Assembly: GCA_013115135.1 (NCBI GenBank)
Contig: JABANP010000201.1
Coordinates: 1-64,000, forward strand
DNA from: Perkinsus olseni
Lineage: Eukaryota > Perkinsozoa > Perkinsida > Perkinsidae
DNA: 64,000 bases
Direction: 5' to 3'
The translations under genes were made by a program, and so were the position numbers. Shown here piece after piece: positions 55,414-64,000 of this stretch (position 1 is its first letter; each line of letters starts with the position of its first letter). The notes under the pieces were generated by a model that had not been told where the DNA came from, ran no database searches, and was given only the letters and a program-made list of their open reading frames with translations.

Positions 55414-58400
55414 TCATTGCTGCCCCTTCTCGTGAAGGTCATAATACACACCTCTCTTGGAGATGAGCTCATCATGAGTACCATTCTCAACAACCCGGCC
55501 TTCAGATATGACGATTATTTTGTCAGCCTTTCTAATGGTCGATAGTCGATGAGCTATTACTATGGTAGTGGGCTTGTCACCATGGACTGATGATGTAAGA
55601 TTATCGATGGCCTCCTGTACGATGGCCTCAGACGCGGAGTCCAATGCTGATGTTGCCTCATCTAGCATGATCAACCTACCATTGATCGAGTCAGCGAGTA
55701 ACAGTAGTGGTAGTAGTAGTACCTCGGATTCCTTATCAGGGCCCTAGCTATGGCAACCCTCTGTTTTTGACCACCAGATAACAATCCACCTCGCGGTCCC
55801 AATGGTGCATCCCATCGAACTTTAACACCGGCAAAGTCGGCCATACCGGCCTTATCAGCCACCTCTAGCAAGTCCCTCAGTTGATACATCTTTCGAGACT
55901 CTGAACAGCGAAAATGACCGCCAAGGAAGATTAGACGAGGTTCGATGACACTTACCCGTATGTAACATTATCCCCAAGACTGAGGTCGAAGAGTACGGGT
56001 TCTTGAGATACCACACCGCATTGTGACCTCCACCAGGATACATTAACAGCATTGAGATCAGCCGACTCGACGTATATCTGAACAGGATCGAGTACTGTTG
56101 CACTAGCTGATCATCATAAAATCAGCAGCAACAACAGGACTCACTCTCCCAGCGTCGGGGTCATAGAATCTCTGCAGCAAGGCGAATACGGTGCTCTTGC
56201 CTCCTCCACTAGGGCCGACCAGCGCAACCGTCTGACCTGCTGGGATCTCCAAATTGAGACCCTTGAGTATCTGATGAGCAGCAAGACGATACTAGAGAGT
56301 GGCTCATCGAAAGGTTTGATGCTGACCTGAACTTCTGGTCGGTGAGGATAGGCAAAGTCCACTCCATCGAAGACAATCTTCACATTAGTATTATTAGCAT
56401 AATCATCATCAACCTGTGGGATATATTCAACTACAGTGGTAGCAACAGCCTACATTGAATATGCTCGCCTTCCTCCCATCAGGACATAAGGGATCACATG
56501 CACTCTGCCGATCGAGAAGCTCGAAGATATCATGAGCCGCAGTACGAGCTTCCTTTATGTCGTGCAAGAACGCTAGGGCCTGACAAAAGAACGCTGGTCA
56601 TTCTCTCGCTTGATGATAACAGGACTACTGCTACTACCTGGCCGATACCAACTGCAGACAAGAAGACGCCCATAACCGCTTGAATGGTGTCATCGAAGGC
56701 TAATCCCTCGGTATCGATCAACACCGCACCATACCAAAAGCCCAGTGCCACAGCAACATACGTCATGAAGTTCGACAAGCCGTAGAAGAATCCCGAGAAG
56801 GAGGCCGGTTTACCGTGTTCGATGGCTGACTTCGTGATTAACATCTCGAATCTGAATGGTCATCACGGTGGCAACAACAATCATCTCATGACAATCTTAC
56901 AGGTCCCGGGTTCGAACCTCGGCAGTGAGAGCTCTCAGCGTCCGAAGATTCTGGACAGCCTCTGAGGCTATCTGATTAGCCTGTCCCGACGAGTCATCTT
57001 TCTTGCCAATACCGTCCTCACGAGTTACGAAGATTACACCTATTGCACCTATAGGGGAGAAGATCTCCGGTTCGGTTCCCACACCATGCATTATTCCCCG
57101 ACCAGATCCCGCCAATAGTGGGAGAGTCGCCAACATAACAGCAGCCAACTTCGGTGAGGCCGAGAATGATATTATGACACCGGCGATTGCAGTAGCAGCC
57201 AGCTGAGCAAATATACCTGAGGGGAGTTGATCGAACAGAAAACGCCGGTGACTCTTGGCCATCCTACCTAGCTGGGTTCCAGTGAGGACATTCAATTTCA
57301 ATGCGTAAGTGCCGAGGGTGGAGGTAAGACGCCCGGGAGCATGAGCAGGATCGTCGAAGTAGGCTATCTCCTGATTATGATGATAATGACAACGACCAAG
57401 GCTGGATTCAGCCACCTTTACTACTTGTCGTAACATCTTGCCGTAACATGCCGTACGTACTCTCTTAGTGAGATGCTCACCAATAAATGCGAAACCCCAG
57501 AATTGTCCAACTTTACCGAGCGCAGTACCAATAGCTATACCAACAAACCTGAAGGAGAAAGGTGTCATCAGAGGAGCGAACCGGGGACCTAACGCTACCC
57601 TAAGCTCGTCCGTACAATGCCATCCATCATACTGTCCACATCGGGATCGAAGAAGTACTTGAGGGCTTGTGCGAGGAGAAGGGCCTCCAAGGGCATGGCC
57701 ACCCCCGACAGAATCGCCCCCAGGATTGATGGGAGGTAATAGGCAAACTCGGGCTTAGACAAACCGAATAGTCGCAACCATGGGACCTGATGATGGTGAG
57801 GTGCACTGGGCTGACGAGAGAAGAGACGGCGAATCACTCTGTATGTTTTTGAGATCTGCTCAACACGCTTCTTCTCCTCGGCTTCCTCATCCACGGCAAA
57901 ATGTTCATTCTCTACAAAAACTGCCGAGCCAGTAGATTTGGCCGCTGCCGATTGAGCACGTATGAGACCACCATCACTCACTACACTGGATGTGCTGATA
58001 ACAATAGCATGAGCATCATCATCATCATCACAGGCTACAGGCTCCCATAATTACCTTCGATGTCTGAGTGGGAGCATACCCGCATGAGCAGTAGAACTAG
58101 CTGCCGCAGCGGCTTCCTGTGCCGAGACCAGAGCATAATAGACGCCATTAGGGCGGCCTGAAGTGGAGGATGATGCTGCAGACACCAGCGATGTTCGAGG
58201 ATGATGTTACCTATTAGGTCATGATGTGTCCCCGACTCGACAAGTATTCCGCCATGCATGACGAATATTATGTCGGAGTTCCGAACTGTAGAGAGACGAT
58301 GTGCAATTGAGATGGTGGTGAGACCGGATGTTTTTTGAAGTCTGAAAGGTTATACCACAAAACTCTGATGATGAGCAGCCTACATGGACCTTACTTATCT

Positions 58401-60784
58401 ATTGTAGATTGGACCATCTTCTCACTTTCGTTATCGAGGGCTGAAGTTGCCTCATCCAGTAGGAGTATCTCAACAACAGAAGATATGTAATGGTAAAGTC
58501 AATACGGCAGCTCTAATAGGATTACTTGGGGATTCCTCAACAATGCTCTGGCAATGGCAACCCTCTGCTTCTGTCCACCGGAGATTTGACTGCCTCCTCC
58601 ACTAGAAGTACCGCAATAAGTATCGTACCCTTCTGGTAGAGAGGATATAAATGTGTGAACCTGGAATCCAAAGGTCCCTGGTTCAAACCCACCATCCAAC
58701 ATACATTAGCTCTCTGACAGGCGTCTCTTATTTGGCTCTCTGAAGGGGTGTAATCGAGCCCGTAGGTGAGATTATTTCTAATAGAAGTTGCGAATAGTAC
58801 CGGCTCTTGACCAACGTACCTGACGTTATCATGATCCAACTAATGGCGAAAAATGACGAACTCACCCGAAGAGGGACCGTATGGCGGTTGGCTTCCCCTC
58901 ACCGAATTTGCGATAATCTACTCCATTCATTTCTAGTTTACCACTGACAGGGTCGTAGAAACGCTCGAGCAAGGCCATAACAGTACCTGCATGAGAAGGA
59001 TGGGTAGAGAGGACTTTGAGATTGAAGAATAATTACTCTTGCCCGAACCGCTCTCCCCTACAAAAGCCACCTTCATTCCGGTAGTAATGTCGAAAGAGAC
59101 GTTACTCAAGACCTGAACAGAATGGTCGATAATATCATGGATACATCATCAGAGTTTGGGCATCATTACCTGGACTTCGGGACGACTGGGATAAGTGAAA
59201 CAGACATCGCAGAAAGAGAGTTTAGAGAAGGATACAGGAGGAGGGGGAGGAGTACTCGACGATGAGGTAGTAGAAGTCGTCTCTCGGGCGATAGAGGTCT
59301 CAATGAGAGGGACCTCCTCATCAATGACCCGATAGATCTCGCCGGCAGAGGCTTTACCAATCTGGAAGATCTGTATTGGGGGCATAGCTTGCCCAAGACC
59401 GAAGGTAGCTGAGAGAGGGAGATCAAGTAGAGTACCAGAGAAGGATGTCCTACCCATAAGAACTGAAAAGAAGACGGCGATTACGTCACCGCCAGTGTAA
59501 GGCAATCCGGAGAGAGCGTTGATAGTTCCATCCCGAACCAATGTACCGCCATACCTGAGGGAGAAACGATAGAGCGACAGGGAAAATGATGCTGACCAAA
59601 TCGTAAGGGCATAGGCGGCGAAGAGAGCAGCGAAGGTGAGACCAAGGGAGATACCAGTGTAAAGACCAGCCTTCGTTCCACCTAACAACATATTGAGAAA
59701 ATGCGAGCTCACAAGCAAAGCTGCTATAGAATCTAACCTCTTCTGGCGTCCTCGAGGGCGGAGCTATATCGCTCGATTTCTCGCTGCTGTCCACCAAAGG
59801 CTGTTACCGTTCGGATCGAGCTCAAGGCCTGCATTGGTCATTGGGAGGACATGATGCCATTATTATACAGGACATACCTCTTCTGCACAGGCCCCTGCCT
59901 TAGCGTAGGAAGTCTGTGATATCTTAGACGATTTGGCTAGGGCTACGCCCATCATTGCAGCCGATAACACGACTACTGGCATAGCAGCGAGCATTACAAG
60001 GCATACCTGCGAGTGGTGATGGAGGAGTAACACATCACTCGGGCCGAACTTACCTGCCATCCTCTAATGAAGCCGATAGTGAGGCCGGCGATAGCCATTG
60101 ACATGTTCATTATGAAGAGGCCCACTCGAAAGCCCAGAGCTTGTTGTACCTGACGTTATGAAGATGGTGATACAATAATGGTCTGGTAATGAGAGATGAA
60201 TGACCTTAGTAACATCTTCGGTCATTCTAGTCGGCAACTCTGCCGGGCTAATCTTATCAAACCATGCAATATCTTGACAGAGGACTGAAAAGCAGGCGTT
60301 ACGTCCGTGCGAGAGGGTGATGATAATGCTAGTTGTCATTACCAGCCTCGAAGTATCGTATCTTCAACCGCGTTGCTTGCAGAGATGACGTAGCAGTAAA
60401 GATGCTATGCCAGGCGCAGGATAATACCCATGCAGCAATGCCGATGTAGACCTGGATAATGTTCACAATTAGTTCGTCAACACTGATTCAGAGAGGCTCA
60501 CCATGTACAAGCACTGCCTTGACACGGCCTGTACAATGTCGCCACCAGGCTGAGCGAGATCATCTGAAACACTGTCGAATGATGAGAGGAGAAGAGTGAG
60601 GACTCACTTATTGAATCTCCGAAGACGAAAGCAAATAATGGTAGGGCTGTTCCGTGTGCTAAAGCACATAATGTTGCCAAGCCTAAGAAAGCAAAGAGTC
60701 GAGGACTGTGACGCGAGAGCATTCACCTATTGCTAGTAATTCTTGTCTGGTAGCATACCTATACAGGTCGAAGTAACTGACCAT
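55414..60784 (-). pseudogene. ABCB-type full transporter, copy 2 (one-base frameshift in NBD2)
   Basis: Same layout as copy 1: MVSYFDLYRYATRQELLAIG at 60784, a TMD1 exon at 59718-59149, NBD1 signature near 58570, TMD2 at 57981-56530, and NBD2 down to 55414. Relative to copy 1 there is one extra T on the plus strand at about 55873. After the NVTYG exon the frame then runs [14 protein letters not shown] and stops before the NBD2 signature SGGQKQ, which continues in another phase. Unless this is an assembly error, NBD2 is lost. TMD regions differ most from copy 1 (SAIEHGKPASFSGFFYGLSN against [20 protein letters not shown]), whereas the NBD2 3' exon is identical. Confidence 0.75.
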
Positions 60785-61087
60785 TGACGTACAAAAAACT
60801 ACAACGGACGGTCCAGACCTCGGGAAACACAATACGATATTTGCTTTGCCTTTGGCACTGCAGCCACCTCGAGAGCATTGACCCCACTCACACAATACGG
60901 TAGTATGGCGATGTTACAAGGCAGCAGTAGGAGCAGTAGCAAAGTAATAGACTGTAGAACAGGCACTGCCAACCTCACATCGGGAGACCTCGCAGGATAG
61001 TTAACATGACGAGTGGATCGTACATTCCAAGGATGACAAACTCAGCAATGTTACGACAGACGATGATAATGGGAGTATCGCCCAGCA

Positions 61088-63597
61088 TTAAATGGTGAAT
61101 TGGGTGAACCCCTGTCCTTCATCTTCTTCACCCTCTGCGGAGGACGATGTTGATGATGGTGAACCGATATCAAATGCTGTGCTGTGGTGACCAGGACCTC
61201 TCTCTTCCTTTGAACTCAGAGAAAGTTCAACTTCCACACCGTAATGATCCGACAGCTGCGTGAACGCGAACTCCTGAGAAGAATAAGAGAGATACAGCGG
61301 GAAGTGAATATGGTCTATGCGCGATGAGGGATCTTAAGACGGAGGGACAGCTATGTGCACGCGTGCAAAGAGTGGACGAGATAATCGGCTAAACAGCGTC
61401 ACTCTCCCGTCTCTGTTGCCAGTGCCTTTCCTCCCGGCTACGAGAATCAAGAGGCAGGTGCATCCCTGGGTATACGATGCGCGCCTCTCATGCTTGCCTC
61501 AAGACGACAAGCCAACATCAATAGCAACCCAATACACAGAGCTGGGCACGCGTGCTCGACAACATGCACGCACGGTCCCTGATACAAGGCTCACCTGCAA
61601 TGGATCATTTGTTGGTTGTGAGAGGGAATACGATCTCTCTCCTCTACGCTGAGTTAAATGGAAGCTATTCACTTGCGCAGATTTCACATTTACCGACGCG
61701 TGGCTGGTGGTGTCACCTATGCATAGGACAACGCACTATCATCAACCACACCGTCCTCGTTCGTATCCCTACCGACAGTTGGGGGAAAATAAAAGATATA
61801 ATCCAGAGATTGATTAGTCTGTTCACCATGCCCGGACCAATCCACGGGATCCGTAAGCGCTGTCTCAGATGGGACGAATCCCCCTGAAATTGAGCAATCC
61901 AAAGGTCCCCAGTTCGATCCCCTCTCCAGCTACCGGTATATTCTAATGCTCCTGCTGATGATCGAGTGGTGACATCAAAGTCAGCCGAGGCGTATGTGAC
62001 GGGATGCTCTCCGAGCTCCTCAAACAACACATCGTGTGTTACACCAACTTGCCGCAATTTCGAGGTTATCAATTTGAACCTTGCAATGTCGTAATGTTAG
62101 CGGCAATGATATCCCTTGGTTATGATAAGGGCAGCAGCTACTCACTCATCGGAATCATCTACTCCATCATGCGGACCCGTACGAGAATTGCAGTTGAAAT
62201 CACCCACTAAAACTATGGGATACTTCCGAGTCGGAGAGGGGACTCTGAGGGGAACATCAATAACTCCGCTTCGTGATAGCAAGTTTCCTTCTACTTGGTA
62301 GTAGAGTCTCCCTCATCTAAGGAATCTGATGGCCTGCCTATGACCTGAGGACCATAATGGTGATGTTAAGGATCTTCACATGGCAAGGACACATACCTCT
62401 TGTGATGGCGCCCTATTAACATCACCAGAGGGAGAACCATATGAATCGGTAGTACTGTCAGCGGAACTGGTATAGAAGTTGAGTACCGAGTGATGATTGT
62501 CCGAGATCGTTCCACTCACCTGCCAAGACTCTTGGGCCTGACGACTTTGTCCTCATTATTAATAACCGAAGCTGCATTGATGCTTTCTTCACTTGTGCAT
62601 TTCTTGATAAAATCGACTAACTCATCAATTTGACCCTGTCGTACCCTAGCTGCTACCTCCCCAGCTTTATCTGAAAGGGCGCTCGATGAGGGCGGGACAA
62701 AGCCTCGGCTACAAAACATACCACTGTAACTTGCTTGCAAGTGTGTTGAGAAAAGATGGATGAAGACCCCCGGGGCTGGGTTTAACAAAGCATATAATGC
62801 ACCTACAACCCAAGGCAGATGCATTACAATGGACACGCAGATGAACGTAGAAAAGTAAGATACTACTATCTCTATTACCCTTGGCCGCAAGCTGATCCGA
62901 GAACACTCCGGGCTGATAGACTGTCGCTCGGGATCGAACAATACGCAATCGTGACAGTATAATACCTGATGAGCTATTAGTATGCCACAACAACGAGACT
63001 AACCCCGCCCGCTTCCCGGTAGTACATCCTCCATCCACTAAGAAGCCAGAGGACCTCCGTTGGGGTGAGGTAACCTTCCATCTGAACCCCATCCTCCTCG
63101 CCCGTGCGATAAGCCTTTTACGCCGAGCAGAGAACGCTCCAAACATTTCCTGATCACGAGATTACAAAGACAATCGTAGTTATGCTCAACTCACCTGTAG
63201 ACAAACAACATGATAACGCTGTAGATAGAATTTGGTAAATTCCTCCAATCTTTGGTCCTTATAGTCATCGTCTACATTGTGAGTGAACCGCGGAGCAGGA
63301 GGGCGAATGAATATGTTATACCTAAAGACTCGTCGCTAAGGAGAAGACCAATGCAGAGTATCTCCCTTACGAGAGTATCCGAACATGATCAACTATGTTA
63401 GATGTCTCATGGAGAGTCTCTAACTCATCCAAATCATCGTCCAGTTCAGGCTCCTCTCCAACGACTGCAGACCAGCCTACTGAGATCATATTACCACTTA
63501 CAATGTGTGCTTTATTACCATAAGGTAAACATCGACACATAGACTGCTTCAATAAACCTCCGAAGCCTCCACTTCCTCGACTCAATATAAGATCCAT
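61088..63597 (-). CDS. Endonuclease/exonuclease/phosphatase-family protein, neutral-sphingomyelinase-like (multi-exon)
   Basis: A Mg-dependent phosphodiesterase of the EEP fold. Exons from right to left: a leader with GLLKQSMCRCLPYGNKAH and an acidic ELDDDLDELETLHE; then RYNIFIRPPAPRFTHNVDDD and LQRYHVVCLQ near 63200 (the catalytic Glu exon follows). Next are EMFGAFSARRKRLI near 63140, CIILSRLRIVRSRATVY near 62950, VFIHLFSTHLQASY near 62750 with QIDELVDFIKKC, IVLVGDFNCNSRTG near 62195, and finally RIDHIHF and LSDHYGVEVELSL near 61250. THLQ, GDFN and SDHYG are the family's active-site strands, and THLQASY is characteristic of sphingomyelinase-like members. A long intron spans about 61330-61910. 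The 5' end may extend beyond 63597. Confidence 0.8.
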
Positions 63598-64000
63598 GTC
63601 TAGGACTGCAACACCACGACTACGAGCTGCAACAGAGGCCTCCGATCTATCTTATCGGTGTGAGTGCAACCTCCGTAATCCGTTGAATGAATTTCGATAT
63701 GCCACGACGCACCTTCCACTACTTCTCGAAGGATCACGATAGTGACACGTGCGTAAAGAGTCGTTGCTAACGACAGGACAGAATATCTCGACGCGAGAAA
63801 CTCGTGACGTAATCTTGCCCTTCAAAAGGCCCAGGTTCGATCCCGGCACTGAGCTTTTTTTCTGGGAGAAAATCGATGGAAGATCATGCGTTGTGCGAGG
63901 ACGGTGACCTCATTCGCAATTCCCATGAGCCTGGAAGTTGTTTCATCCGTCGTTAAGGATGACTAACATATTCGGCTCGATTACTACAGACAATGCCTTC
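63598..64000. other. Upstream region of the EEP gene, with a tRNA-like 3' half
   Basis: No protein domain is visible. At 63826-63850 a CCCAGGTTCGATCCCGGCAC string resembles a tRNA T arm and is followed by a run of seven T at 63855-63861, like a Pol III stop. The 5' half of a cloverleaf cannot be found, so I do not call a tRNA. Confidence 0.3.

Larger units (their letters stand above)
49157..60784 (-). repeat. Tandem duplication of an ABCB gene, unit about 6.24 kb
   Basis: Sequence from 49157 repeats from 55401 with an offset of 6244. The offset drifts to 6245 near 56141, about 6250 near 57595 and 6239 near 60064, because of small indels. Long stretches, introns included, are near identical, interspersed with clearly diverged exons. 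The left boundary of homology falls at CCCATAACGG just downstream of each stop codon. Confidence 0.92.

Noticed and set aside
54963..55493. 176-residue minus-strand frame past the end of ABCB copy 2
   Set aside because: Its first part is an out-of-frame reading of the NBD2 end shared with copy 1, and the rest is spacer without any domain.
61850..61935. tRNA gene ending GTTCGATCCCCTCTCCAGC
   Set aside because: Only four acceptor pairs form, the T stem does not pair, and it lies in the long intron of the EEP gene.
63800..63861. tRNA gene ending GGTTCGATCCCGGCACTGAGC followed by T7
   Set aside because: The T stem is mispaired and no matching 5' acceptor or anticodon arm is found.

Overview
The window reads as nuclear DNA of an intron-rich unicellular eukaryote. 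The best overall fit is a perkinsid or dinozoan alveolate such as Perkinsus. That assignment is an inference from a nuclear SufB gene with hydrophobic leader segments, many short GT-AG introns, tandem ABCB transporters and a Ngaro-like tyrosine-recombinase retroelement. No taxonomic marker such as rRNA is present. Most genes are split by introns of about 45-100 nt, so many coding regions had to be recognised exon by exon, and exon boundaries should be read as approximate.

Left block (1-17.4 kb). Introns are packed with ATC/GAT, GTT and AAC trinucleotide repeats. On the minus strand lie an acyl-CoA thioesterase, the mitochondrial chaperone Tim9, a small membrane protein, RNase HII and the cis-prenyltransferase subunit NUS1. 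On the plus strand lie a MYND/SET methyltransferase, a small aromatic-rich protein, a Rieske plus cytochrome-b5-reductase-like gene, SufB, and a GNAT acetyltransferase-like gene followed by PHD and extended PHD fingers.

Mobile block (17.6-27.55 kb). Two unrelated elements sit back to back. The first is a Mutator-like element (17581-21471) with a SWIM-type transposase, imperfect terminal inverted repeats and a 47-bp minisatellite. The second is a Ngaro/DIRS-class retrotransposon (21504-27550) read on the minus strand, with gag-like, RT-RNase H and tyrosine recombinase ORFs and A1...B1-A2-B2 split direct repeats. Its outer end lies about 60 bp from the start of a host kinase gene.

Middle block (27.6-46.7 kb). 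The repeat-laden intron style resumes. It holds a mitochondrial PDK/BCKDK-type kinase with a tRNA-Arg-headed SINE-like insert in an intron, several unidentified intron-rich genes, HYPK, cyclophilin, a four-helix membrane protein, an exosome RNase-PH subunit, the tri-snRNP factor SART1/Snu66, and a single-exon CD36-like receptor.

Right block (46.7-64 kb). Trinucleotide repeats become rare. It holds a 2.4-kb gene-poor stretch with a tRNA-Ser(CGA), two tandem ABCB full transporters about 6.24 kb apart (the second with a one-base frameshift in NBD2), and an endonuclease/exonuclease/phosphatase-family gene resembling neutral sphingomyelinase.

Functionally this is a housekeeping neighbourhood with no operon logic: mitochondrial import and metabolism, Fe-S biogenesis, RNA processing, chromatin modification, lipid handling and efflux, interrupted by transposons.
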